DNA from: Candidatus Omnitrophota bacterium
GTDB taxonomy: Bacteria; Hinthialibacterota; Hinthialibacteria; Hinthialibacterales; Hinthialibacteraceae
Direction: 5' to 3'
DNA: 53,445 nt
Assembly: GCA_040755155.1 (NCBI GenBank)
Contig: JBFMBP010000158.1
Coordinates: forward strand, 1-53,445
In this document: in pieces, positions 9,839-18,071 of the stretch
Numbering within the stretch: position 1 is the stretch's first letter
Layout of the letters: each line of letters opens with the position of its first letter
Translations under genes and position numbers: made by a program
Notes under the pieces: generated by a model
The model's input: only the letters and a program-made list of their open reading frames with translations
Database searches by the model: none
Told to the model about the DNA's origin: nothing

Positions 9839-10017
9839 GACCCGTTGCTCTAAGGGAATTATCTCTCCGCATAATTTGGTTTTCTCGATTTTGGATCGTA
9901 AAATGAATTGAATTCAAGGACAGGATTTATTCATTAAACTATAGGAAGTCGGAATCTTAGGAATCCCGACACTATTAACGATTCCAATTCGACCAATGAT
10001 CGATACGAGAAAAATCG

Positions 10018-11265
10018 ATGTTTTCCATGAAATCCCCCGGACTATGGAAGAATTATTTTTTGCAAATCACCATTGCCGTTCTCTTTTGCATATTGGGGAT
10101 ATTCGTGGGGATGTCGGTTCGCAACAAAGAATTAATCGAACGGATTATCTACGAACGAGCCAAAGCGCAGTTTTCCAGCATCGTACTGACGCGGCGCTGG
10201 AATGCGGATTACGGCGGCGTGTATGTAGAAAAAAAAGAGGGAATGCAATCCAATCCCTATTTGGTCAATCCCGATATGGAAACCAAAGACGGAAAAATTT
10301 ATACCAAAAAAAATCCCGCCTTAATGACGCGCGAGATTTCGGAATACGCCAAAAAAGATGGGAATTTTCAATTTCATATCACCAGTTTAAAACCACTGAA
10401 TCCCCACAATACCGCCGATGAATTCGAAACGCGCGCGTTGCAAGCGTTCGAGCGGGGAGAAATGGAACAAACGGAAAAAAGCGTTATTGGAGATAAAGTC
10501 TTCTTCCGTTATATGGCGCCTTTATCTATGGAAAACTCTTGTTTAAGCTGCCATGAAAAACAAGGATATACGTTAGGCGATATTCGCGGAGGCATAAGCG
10601 TTTCGTTCGACATCACCGACATCGAGCGCACGACGAGACGCCATACGTATCTTTTTCTAACGCTTGGTTTCTTCACTGTCCTATTGCTATTAGGCGTTTT
10701 GTATTTCTTCACTTTTCATTTAATGAGACGCTTAACCAAAGCCATGAAGACGATAGAAGAAATGGCGACGATAGACGAATTGACTCAGATTTACAATCGC
10801 CGATATTTCTTCGAGCGATTGAAAGAAGAAATGGAAAGAACCAAACGTTATAACCATTCCATAAGTTGCATTATGATCGATATCGATTATTTCAAAAAAA
10901 TAAACGACGCTTACGGACATCCCACAGGAGATGCGGTTCTGCGCAAAGCGGCGGATTTATTAAAAATCCATTCGCGGAACACCGACATCGCAGCCCGATA
11001 CGGCGGCGAAGAATTCGTGAAAATCATGCCGGAAACGGATATCGTCGGCGCCGTACAAAACGCCGAGAAAATTCGCAAGGCTTTCGAAAAAGAAAAGTGG
11101 CGATCGCTGGCAGGCGATTCGTTCTCATTGACCATTAGCTTAGGCGCATCCTATTTGGACGCGAAGGACATAACCGATAAAAGCATGGACGAGTTGTTAT
11201 CCCAAGCGGATAAATCTCTCTATAAAGCCAAAATGTCAGGAAGGAACCGGGTGGAAGTGATGTAA
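10018..11265 (+). CDS. Membrane haem-binding sensor (DUF3365/Tll0287-like) with diguanylate cyclase
   Basis: This 415-residue sensor probably makes cyclic di-GMP. A membrane segment at about 13-31 is followed by a periplasmic DUF3365-type domain with a c-type haem motif CLSCH (Cys175, Cys178, His179). A second membrane helix (about 218-240) leads to a cytoplasmic GGDEF domain. The catalytic loop is RYGGEEF (GGEEF at 329-333), and the inhibitory I-site RNTD sits exactly five residues before it, so both catalysis and product feedback look intact. The haem suggests sensing of redox state or a diatomic gas. The ribosome site is weak (CGAGAAAAATCG before the ATG); an ATG three codons later is possible. 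No target gene is nearby. Confidence 0.9.
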   Translation: MFSMKSPGLWKNYFLQITIAVLFCILGIFVGMSVRNKELIERIIYERAKAQFSSIVLTRRWNADYGGVYVEKKEGMQSNPYLVNPDMETKDGKIYTKKNPALMTREISEYAKKDGNFQFHITSLKPLNPHNTADEFETRALQAFERGEMEQTEKSVIGDKVFFRYMAPLSMENSCLSCHEKQGYTLGDIRGGISVSFDITDIERTTRRHTYLFLTLGFFTVLLLLGVLYFFTFHLMRRLTKAMKTIEEMATIDELTQIYNRRYFFERLKEEMERTKRYNHSISCIMIDIDYFKKINDAYGHPTGDAVLRKAADLLKIHSRNTDIAARYGGEEFVKIMPETDIVGAVQNAEKIRKAFEKEKWRSLAGDSFSLTISLGASYLDAKDITDKSMDELLSQADKSLYKAKMSGRNRVEVM

Positions 11266-11306
11266 GCCGATTTCCGTTTAAATTGTGTTTTTTTAGGAAA
11301 TAGACT

Positions 11307-11340
11307 GAACGCCAGGATGCGGCATCGCGCCCTGGCGTTC
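11307..11340. terminator. Hairpin between convergent genes
   Basis: A perfect 10-bp stem (GAACGCCAGG at 11307-11316 with CCTGGCGTTC at 11331-11340) has a 14-base loop. It is followed on the plus strand by TTGT only, so the U-tract is poor. It lies between the ends of the GGDEF gene (+) and the peroxidase gene (-) and probably ends transcripts. Confidence 0.65.
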
Positions 11341-11369
11341 TTGTCATAAATGAGAATGCGTAACGGAGA

Positions 11370-11969
11370 TTATTCTTTCTCCGCCAGCGCCTTTTCGATC
11401 GCTTTCGCGATCTCTTCGCCGTCCGGTTCTTCTTTGCTGCGGAAACGGCGGATAAGTTTTCCCTTTTTGTCGATGAGAAATTTTTCAAAATTCCATTTGA
11501 TCTCACCGGTGAAATCGGGATTTTCGGCGTTCGTCAGATACTGAAACAGGGGGGCTTGTTTTTCGCCTTTGACTACCGACTTGGCCATGATGGGAAATTT
11601 GACGTTGTATTTGGTTTCGCAGAACTTTTTGATTTCGTCCGCCGTTCCCGGCTCCTGCTGTCCGAATTCGTTGGCGGGAAAAGCGATTACAACCAAACCT
11701 TTTTCTTTGTATTTTTTATACACATCCATCAAGGGAGCGTATTGTTTCGTGAATCCGCATTGCGAGGCGGTATTTACGATCAGCAGAACGTTCTTTTTCT
11801 CTTTATATTGGTTTAACTTAACCTCTTTCCCATCAATATCTTTGACGGCGAACTCATAAATGTTTTTGGCTTTTTGGGGATCTTTCACAACCTTCTCTTC
11901 CGTCCTTCCTATCGCCGCTAGAAAACAAACGAGCGCGATGGCCATCCATAATTTTCCCGAATACCGCAT
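11370..11969 (-). CDS. Exported glutathione peroxidase family protein
   Basis: This 199-residue thiol peroxidase reduces hydrogen or lipid peroxides, probably in the periplasm with thioredoxin-like donors. A Sec-type signal (MRYSGKLWMAIALVCFLAA) is followed by the GPx fold. The peroxidatic Cys71 lies in VNTASQCGFTKQY, with FGQQEPG (catalytic Gln) and IKWNFEKFL (catalytic Trp) behind it. Cys is used instead of Sec, as usual in bacteria. The ATG at 11969 is chosen because AGGAGG lies 8 bases upstream; the frame upstream of it looks like leader DNA. The gene is monocistronic and convergent with the haem sensor gene. Confidence 0.92.
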   Translation of the reverse strand: MRYSGKLWMAIALVCFLAAIGRTEEKVVKDPQKAKNIYEFAVKDIDGKEVKLNQYKEKKNVLLIVNTASQCGFTKQYAPLMDVYKKYKEKGLVVIAFPANEFGQQEPGTADEIKKFCETKYNVKFPIMAKSVVKGEKQAPLFQYLTNAENPDFTGEIKWNFEKFLIDKKGKLIRRFRSKEEPDGEEIAKAIEKALAEKE

Positions 11970-12200
11970 AGTCCGCCTCCTTTTATAAACTAAAATGTTT
12001 ATAAATATTATATTCTTGAAAAATAGGTTGTCAAAATTCTTTTCTGGGGAAATTGCGATCAAACCGCATTGAACCGATTGTTTTCGAAAAAAGCGAGAGA
12101 TAGGATGAGTCCGTGATTGAGCGACGAGGTTAAAACCGCCTTCCCGCAGCAGGACGATTCCATTCCAATACTAATAAAGCCTTTTTCAAGGAGATGTTCA

Positions 12201-13121
12201 ATGAAAAAGAAGATCATGGAGACCGCCATCCTTTTCGCGTCAGCCGTCGTCATCGCTTATGCACAGCCAGAGGATCGGCAACGACCGCAACAGCGGATTC
12301 CCGATAATGTCGAAATCGCCCGCGATATCGTCTATGCAACCGCCGAGGGGAAAAATCTGTCGATGGATATCGCCTATCCCAAAGAAAAAAGCGAGAAGCC
12401 GCGGCCAGTCGTGGTTTGGATTCATGGAGGCGCCTGGCGTGCGGGAGACAAGAGCCATAACGCCGCTCTTCCTCTGACGCAATCCGGCTATTTCACCGCT
12501 AGCATCGACTATCGTCTCAGCCAGGAAGCGATCTGGCCCGCGCAAATCAACGATTGCAAAACGGCGATTCGGTTTTTGCGCGCCCATGCGGAACAATACG
12601 GCATCGATCCCAACAAGATCGGCGTATGGGGCAGTTCCGCCGGAGGCCATCTGGCGGCGATGTTGGGAACGTCGGGCGATGTGAAGGAATTGGAGGGCGG
12701 CGGAGACTGGGCGGATCGATCCAGCCGGGTTCAAGCCGTGGTCGATTTCTTTGGGCCGACGAACTTTTTGAAGATGCTGGATTTCCCCAGCTCGATGAAG
12801 CATGATGCGCCGGACTCGCCGGAATCTCTATTAATCGGCGGGCCGGTCCGGGACAATCCAGACCGCGTACGTTCCGTCGATCCCATCTCCTATGTTTCCG
12901 CCGACGATCCGCCCTTTCTCATCGTACACGGCAACAAGGATCCTCTAGTCCCCTACAACCAATCGGAATTACTCTATGAAGCATTAAAGAAAGCGGGTGT
13001 AGACGCGCAGATGATTTTGGTGAAAGATGGCGGACATGGAGGTTGGAACGACCAAACCTTGCCTACGCAGAAAGAGATTTTGCAATCCGTTCGGGAATTT
13101 TTCGATCGCTGCCTGAAATAA
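12201..13121 (+). CDS. Secreted alpha/beta hydrolase (BD-FAE-like esterase)
   Basis: This 306-residue protein starts with a Sec signal (KKKIMETAILFASAVVIAYA). It shows the HGGAW oxyanion motif (IHGGAWRAGD), the nucleophile elbow GVWGSSAGGH (GxSxG with Ser), a late Asp region (VHGNKDPLVP) and the catalytic His in KDGGHGGW. This pattern fits the acetyl-esterase/BD-FAE group that removes acyl groups from plant polysaccharides or small esters; the substrate is not known. The ATG at 12201 has AGGAG 7-8 bases upstream, so the 28-codon extension to 12117 is rejected. The neighbouring sugar genes make a carbohydrate esterase plausible. Confidence 0.85.
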   Translation: MKKKIMETAILFASAVVIAYAQPEDRQRPQQRIPDNVEIARDIVYATAEGKNLSMDIAYPKEKSEKPRPVVVWIHGGAWRAGDKSHNAALPLTQSGYFTASIDYRLSQEAIWPAQINDCKTAIRFLRAHAEQYGIDPNKIGVWGSSAGGHLAAMLGTSGDVKELEGGGDWADRSSRVQAVVDFFGPTNFLKMLDFPSSMKHDAPDSPESLLIGGPVRDNPDRVRSVDPISYVSADDPPFLIVHGNKDPLVPYNQSELLYEALKKAGVDAQMILVKDGGHGGWNDQTLPTQKEILQSVREFFDRCLK

Positions 13122-13168
13122 GGCGCCCAGGGCAGCCGCGAGGGGCCGCCCTTATGGAACATATAACA

Positions 13169-13197
13169 AAGGGGCGAGGAATTTTTCCGCGCCCCTT
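13169..13197. terminator. Terminator between esterase and isomerase-like genes
   Basis: AAGGGGCG (13169-13176) pairs with CGCCCCTT (13190-13197), and GGAA/TTCC inside the loop can extend the stem. The right arm is followed by TCTTTATT on the plus strand. It probably serves both convergent genes. Confidence 0.75.
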
Positions 13198-13223
13198 CTT
13201 TATTGAATCGAATTCTACGTCGA

Positions 13224-14783
13224 TTAGCTGATCTTCAACCAATCGATGCCCACTTTCTTCAGAGCGTATTGCGACTCTTTCAAGTAATCGCCGTAGCAGG
13301 CCATCCAGTGGAAGCCTTTGGTTTCTTCCACCAGTTTATCGCAGTCGCCTTTGATGGCTACGTCGATCTGGGAGCGGCAGATGTCGTAGAACGGATTGCC
13401 CTCGATTTCGCCTTCGAAGCCGAGCCACTTCTCGAAATTGAAATCGGGATCGATGACGGTGATTTTCTGCCCTATTTTCATTTCGACTTTGGGAGAAGCG
13501 CCGTAATCCGATTCGAAGTGGGTGAGAACTTTGACCGGCTCATAGTTCTCGCCGTTCATCTTTCGCGGCGCGGTACAGTGGGCCAAAGTTACGACGCCGT
13601 GATGGGGATAAGTGGGATCGTTGAGGAACACTGGCTTATTGGAAATATGATGCAGTAAGATTCCCGACGGAATGACGACAAAGTCGGATTCGCAATAGGC
13701 CTGATAACCCTCGTCGTTGAGGAAACTGAGCGGCATGCAGGCCGTAGTTTCCGAGATGGGCATCACGGTTCCCATGCAACTGTTGATCGTAAAGGCGTCG
13801 GTTTGCGCTTCGTCGAGATAGTCTTTGATCACTTCCGTCAGCACGAAGGCGTTGGCGAGAAACTCCTTGGCCGTAGCCATTTCCACACGATCTTGTTTGA
13901 GGTAATCGTCAGCCAGTTGGGCGCAATATTTGACTAGACGATCGTTGGCTCGGGCTTTTTTGATCCGGGCGCCGAGGTTGTCGTAACTGACATTGACGTA
14001 ATCCAGTTTGAAGCGTTTTTGCGCGAGTTCGGGGGCTTTCTGCCCGCCGGCGCCCCAACCGCTGGGGTTGCCGAGGGCGACGATGCGCTTGCCCAACGTG
14101 TTCTTTAAGCCATAGAGAGCTCGCAAACGCCAGAGAATATCGCCGTAATCGTCCACAACTACGTCTTGGCAATCCATATTCGCCTGGCCGTATTCGTCCA
14201 CCGTCTTGCGCAAGTAGCGATTATGGGCAATCTCATACCATAGATAGACGGGGCCGGAGCGATGGCGAACGAACATAATAGTCCATTTTTCCGGATGGGT
14301 CAGTTTTTCCAGAGCATCCAATCCGCCGCTGGAAGCGTACATGAGAAGAACGTCATAATCGCCCTTGGCGATGGCGTCCGCTTCACCGGCGCCTTGGATG
14401 GCGGCCAGCGGCAGAATTTCAACCTTAAATTCCGCCTTCTTTTTCAAATCTTCCAGTTCTTTGCCAATGCGACTCTTTTCGTCGGCGACGTCTTTTTCCG
14501 TTTGCACGGCCCCCCATCCGCGCCAGCTGGTTTGAGGGCGGCTGCGGGGGATGCCGTAAATCAGCACCGGCTGCACGCGCAGGGTTTTGGCCTCAGGCAA
14601 ACGATGCTCCCCAACGGCGCTTTCCGCCGCCGAGGCTCCGAGCGAAGATAGTGAAAGCCCTCCCGCCAGCGATCCTACGCCAGCCATAAAATGGCGCCGG
14701 TTTACTTGGAGTCCGCCCGTGCAAATTGTTTTCGTACAACCGCAGCAAGAACTTCCCATTGGGATTGGTCTCATCACACTCAT
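13224..14783 (-). CDS. Tat-exported L-fucose isomerase-like protein
   Basis: This 519-residue protein has a twin-arginine motif NRRHFMAGVGSLAGG at about residues 28-42 followed by a hydrophobic run and ASAAE. The mature part resembles sugar isomerases of the fucose/arabinose isomerase fold. It has DVLLMYASSGG, VALGNPSGWG, a Cys/Glu-rich segment (INSCMGTVMPISETTAC), SFLNDEGYQAYCESD and a late VTLAHCTAPRKM. An exported isomerase is odd because substrate and product would be used in the cytoplasm. Before the twin arginines the chain has the Cys-rich CCGCTKTIC. GGAGAGG just before the ATG at 14783 supports this start, and no start codon lies closer to the RR motif. It may be a binding protein or an enzyme acting on periplasmic sugars. 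Confidence 0.72.
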   Translation of the reverse strand: MSVMRPIPMGSSCCGCTKTICTGGLQVNRRHFMAGVGSLAGGLSLSSLGASAAESAVGEHRLPEAKTLRVQPVLIYGIPRSRPQTSWRGWGAVQTEKDVADEKSRIGKELEDLKKKAEFKVEILPLAAIQGAGEADAIAKGDYDVLLMYASSGGLDALEKLTHPEKWTIMFVRHRSGPVYLWYEIAHNRYLRKTVDEYGQANMDCQDVVVDDYGDILWRLRALYGLKNTLGKRIVALGNPSGWGAGGQKAPELAQKRFKLDYVNVSYDNLGARIKKARANDRLVKYCAQLADDYLKQDRVEMATAKEFLANAFVLTEVIKDYLDEAQTDAFTINSCMGTVMPISETTACMPLSFLNDEGYQAYCESDFVVIPSGILLHHISNKPVFLNDPTYPHHGVVTLAHCTAPRKMNGENYEPVKVLTHFESDYGASPKVEMKIGQKITVIDPDFNFEKWLGFEGEIEGNPFYDICRSQIDVAIKGDCDKLVEETKGFHWMACYGDYLKESQYALKKVGIDWLKIS

Positions 14784-14972
14784 GATTTCCTCTCCTAGAG
14801 AATTGGAATACCCCGCAAAATCTTATCCTATTTCATTGTTAATTTCTATAAGTTTCCCATTTATTTTTTACATTCCATTCTTCAATCCGGCGGATTGACG
14901 GACGAGAAGCGTTTTCGATAAAGTAATGAAAAAATCGGCGCAGTTCTTTGGCGCCGTTATTGAGGAGGGATC

Positions 14973-15725
14973 ATGAACATATCTCGCCGCCGGATGCTTC
15001 AACAATCGGCCATCGCCGCTGGCGCGTCTATTAGTTTGCCGCTCGCCGCCTCGGTTTCACTGGCGGAATCGACCGTTCTGAAAAAACAAAAAATTGTTGT
15101 TGTAGGCGCTCATCCCGACGATCCGGAATCGGGCTGCGGCGGCTCAATTCTTTATTTCGCCGAACAGGGCCATACAGTGACGTCCGTCTATTTCACTCGC
15201 GGGGAAGCAGGCATTCAGGGCAAATCGCATGACGAAGCCGCCGCCATCCGAACGGCGGAAGCAGAGAAAGCCTGCAAAATTTTGAAATCCCGCCCCGTCT
15301 TTTTCCATCAGATCGATGGAAATACGGAGTTAAACAAAAATACTTACGAAGAATTTCTCCATTTGCTGGAGCAAGAAAAACCGGATATCTGCCTGGCCCA
15401 TTGGCCGATCGATACGCATCGGGATCACCGCGCCGCTTCGCTGCATGCCTATGATGCCTGGCAAATGATGGGGCGGTCGTTTGCTTTGTATTACTTTGAA
15501 GTGATGTCAGGCCGCCAAACGCAGACGTTTCACCCCACGTACTTTATCGACATCACTCCCTTCGAAGAAAAAAAACGGGAAGCCTGCTATTGCCACGAAA
15601 GCCAGAAGGCGAGAGAGTGGTATTCCATTCACGAAGAGATGGCGCTGTTTCGAGGAAAAGAAGCCGGCTGCCGCTACGCCGAAGCCTTCGTACCCCAAAC
15701 GCAGAATCCAAAAATTTCCTGCTGA
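14973..15725 (+). CDS. Tat-exported LmbE/PIG-L family deacetylase
   Basis: This 250-residue zinc-dependent N-deacetylase is of the PIG-L/LmbE/MshB type, acting on N-acetylglucosamine-like groups. It has a Tat signal (SRRRMLQQSAIAAG), then the metal motif VGAHPDDPE (AHPDD at 46-50) and the second motif THRDHRAAS (His149, Asp151, His152). The chain is about as long as other members. The true acceptor (sugar, glycolipid or bacillithiol-type compound) cannot be told. TTGAGGAGGG lies just before the ATG. The gene is divergent from the isomerase-like gene, so a shared control region is likely, and both products are Tat substrates linked to sugars. Confidence 0.9.
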   Translation: MNISRRRMLQQSAIAAGASISLPLAASVSLAESTVLKKQKIVVVGAHPDDPESGCGGSILYFAEQGHTVTSVYFTRGEAGIQGKSHDEAAAIRTAEAEKACKILKSRPVFFHQIDGNTELNKNTYEEFLHLLEQEKPDICLAHWPIDTHRDHRAASLHAYDAWQMMGRSFALYYFEVMSGRQTQTFHPTYFIDITPFEEKKREACYCHESQKAREWYSIHEEMALFRGKEAGCRYAEAFVPQTQNPKISC

Positions 15726-15937
15726 ATCGTTGGGAGGGGAAAACGCGCCGCTGCTTGGCTTTGGGTGGAGCCGTTAAAACGAAGGAATTATACTATCTCT
15801 TGTATGTCGTTATAGAAGGCGATTCGCATGCGTAAGCAGACCATTCCATCATGCAAGACTCCATCTGCGCGATCGAATATTCAAGTCTTTTATCGATAAG
15901 AAAGTGCATTAAAGGGATAGAAATAGGAGAAGAATTC

Positions 15938-16306
15938 ATGCCGGGAACCAAACGAATCAACGCCATTTTTATTTACGTATCCAATATGGAAACCATGAAA
16001 ACTTTCTACCAGGAGGTTATGGGATTGGGAAAACCCGTCGTCGAGACGGACTTATGGGTGGAATACGCCCTGGAAGGAGCGCATCTCGCCCTGCATCAAA
16101 GCGATCCGCGCATCCGCGAGAAACTGGACGCATCCAAAAATACCATCAAATTCAGCATCGAAGTGGATAATATCGCTGATTTTTGCGCGAGATTGAAATC
16201 GAAAAGCGTGGAGATCGTTTTCGGCCCGCGCAAGGATTTCGGTTCATTGCTCGCCGAATTTAAAGACCCGGAAGGCAATTTGCTGAGGTTGATTCAATTG
16301 ATTTGA
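15938..16306 (+). CDS. VOC (glyoxalase/bleomycin-resistance fold) protein
   Basis: This 122-residue protein is a two-module VOC fold. It starts with the typical first strand INAIFIYVSNMETMKTFYQE and ends with AEFKDPEGNLLRLIQLI. Such proteins bind a divalent metal and act as lyases, dioxygenases, epimerases or resistance proteins; here the reaction is unknown. The first metal ligand position (usually His or Gln at the first strand) is not obvious, while the Glu near the end is in place. The ATG at 15938 has AGGAG 8 bases upstream, so the longer frame is rejected. Confidence 0.82.
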   Translation: MPGTKRINAIFIYVSNMETMKTFYQEVMGLGKPVVETDLWVEYALEGAHLALHQSDPRIREKLDASKNTIKFSIEVDNIADFCARLKSKSVEIVFGPRKDFGSLLAEFKDPEGNLLRLIQLI

Positions 16307-16326
16307 CGAAAATGATTTCGCCATGA

Positions 16327-16362
16327 CAGTGGGCTATGCTTCGCTTTGAGCTCACCCTACTG
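16327..16362. repeat. REP-like palindromic intergenic repeat
   Basis: CAGTGGGCT...AGCTCACCCTACTG contains GTGGGCT (16329-16335) pairing with AGCTCAC (16349-16355) with one wobble. It closely resembles GTGGGCT...AGCCCAC extragenic repeats I have seen in diverse bacterial genomes. Only one copy is visible in this window, so family membership is from memory and unchecked. Confidence 0.4.
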
Positions 16363-16373
16363 ATGGATTACAA

Positions 16374-16400
16374 GGAGGGCGGCTTGCTTGGCCGCCCTCC
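16374..16400. terminator. Strong hairpin downstream of the FGGY kinase gene
   Basis: A perfect 10-bp GC-rich stem (GGAGGGCGGC at 16374-16383, GCCGCCCTCC at 16391-16400) has a 7-base loop. No clear U-tract follows on either strand, so its role as a terminator is likely from position but not certain. Confidence 0.6.
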
Positions 16401-16411
16401 GGTTGGTTGCG

Positions 16412-17920
16412 TCAGGGCATTTTATGGAAGATATCTTTAAGGCGGGGATAAATTTCTTTGTACCACTCGAAGCGTTCGTTGTAGAGTTTGGCGTTCTCCG
16501 GTTGAGGTTCGAAGGTTTTTCCCGTACGCGCCAGCTGCTGCGCCGCTTCTTTGACGGAAGAATAGACGCCCGTCGCCGAACCCGCGAGGATGGCGCAGCC
16601 CAGACATCCCGCTTCCGAAACGGAAGGAACTTCGATGGGGATGTTCATAATGTCGGCTTTGATTTGCAGCCAGTATTCCGACTTGGCTCCGCCGCCGGTG
16701 GCCCGCAAGACATTGACAACGCCGCCCGCTTCCTTGAGCAGTTCCACGCACATCCGCATTTCGTAGGTAATGCCTTCCAGGATTCCCCGCGTGATTTCCG
16801 CTTTCGTGGTTCCCAGCGTTAATCCCAAAATGACGCCCTTGGAGCGCGTGTCGAAATGGGGAACGCCGGTGGTTGTGAAGTGGGGCAGTACGATGATATT
16901 GGTGGGTTTTTGGGCGGCCTCTTCCGTGAGAATATCGTATACGTCCCGGCCGGTCTCCCTGGCTCGGCGCAACTCGTCCCGTGATAGCGCGTCCCGATAC
17001 CAACGGAAGAGAATGCCGCCGGTAAAATTATAAACAAGGGCGATATAGAGTTGGGGACAAGTATGATGGTAACAGCAAATGTTATTCTTCAACATTGTGT
17101 TATTAATGAGCAATTCGGAGAAAGCCGGGCCGATGCACTCGACCGTGCCAATGCCGTAGGCGGCGACATTGGCTTTGGTTACGCCCGCGCCCAACATTTG
17201 GCAGGGTTGATCGTGTCCGCCCGTAACGACTTTCACGCCATGCGGCAGGCCGATTTCGCCGGCGATTGAATTGGGAATCGTTCCGATAAGCGTTCCCGAA
17301 GGCTTCGGCGTTGGCATCATGGAGCGATCGACTCCAGCGAATTCCATGAACTCGTCGCACCAATCCGCTTTCTTTACGTCGAAAAACATGGTTCGCGCCG
17401 GAAGGGTGTAATCGGTCGTCGGCGGCATTCCCAGACGGAACATGACGAGGTCTTCGAATCCCAGGATGGTTTTCGTTTTCGCCAAAACTTCCGGCTTATG
17501 TTCTTTAATCCATTGCAATTTGAGCGCCGTAAAAACCGAAGCCAGCGGTTGGCCGGTGACTTCGAAGATTCTTTGCCGCCCGAATCTCTCTTCCCATTGG
17601 GAGATGTACGGTTCCGTGCGGTTATCGAAACTAACCAGGGCGTTATGAAGAACGTTTCCTTTCTCGTCGAGGAGAGAAACGGCTTCGCCCTGGCAGGAGA
17701 CGGCCAAGGCCGTAATGGGATCGCTCTTCGTTGCGTCCGCCGTTTTGGCAATGCAGCTTTTCACGTCGTCCCATACCCGGTTTCCATCCAACTCCGCCCA
17801 TCCAGGCTGAGGCGAATGAAGCGGATATTCTTTGTAGGCGGAAGCGAGGATATGGCCCTCCGCATCGAAAGCGACCGCTTTGCACCCCGTGGTGCCGACA
17901 TCAATGCCCAACAAACTCAT
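16412..17920 (-). CDS. FGGY-family carbohydrate kinase (xylulokinase-like)
   Basis: This 502-residue sugar kinase has the ATPase fold. Its N-terminal phosphate loop is LLGIDVGTTGCKAVAFDAEG. Later come the FGGY mid-signature region (VVTGGHDQPCQMLGAGV) and the adenosine-binding motif RATGGGAKSEYWLQIKADIM. It phosphorylates a sugar or polyol, with xylulose, ribulose or a related pentulose most likely; the sequence alone does not fix the substrate. The ATG at 17920 has GGAGGG 7 bases before it, which argues against the start five codons upstream. Just upstream on the same strand is a sodium:solute symporter, so the two probably handle the same substrate: uptake, then phosphorylation. Confidence 0.92.
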   Translation of the reverse strand: MSLLGIDVGTTGCKAVAFDAEGHILASAYKEYPLHSPQPGWAELDGNRVWDDVKSCIAKTADATKSDPITALAVSCQGEAVSLLDEKGNVLHNALVSFDNRTEPYISQWEERFGRQRIFEVTGQPLASVFTALKLQWIKEHKPEVLAKTKTILGFEDLVMFRLGMPPTTDYTLPARTMFFDVKKADWCDEFMEFAGVDRSMMPTPKPSGTLIGTIPNSIAGEIGLPHGVKVVTGGHDQPCQMLGAGVTKANVAAYGIGTVECIGPAFSELLINNTMLKNNICCYHHTCPQLYIALVYNFTGGILFRWYRDALSRDELRRARETGRDVYDILTEEAAQKPTNIIVLPHFTTTGVPHFDTRSKGVILGLTLGTTKAEITRGILEGITYEMRMCVELLKEAGGVVNVLRATGGGAKSEYWLQIKADIMNIPIEVPSVSEAGCLGCAILAGSATGVYSSVKEAAQQLARTGKTFEPQPENAKLYNERFEWYKEIYPRLKDIFHKMP

Positions 17921-18071
17921 GGAAATTCCCTCCAAAAAGATACTGAATTATAAGAGTAAATAAGTACCGTTAACTTATGACGAATAATTTTATTAGTCGT
18001 CGTATTTCTTCATCTCTTTCACCCGTCCTCTTTCTAAGAGAGCGAAGGAATAAGCAGCATTGCAAAACCGA

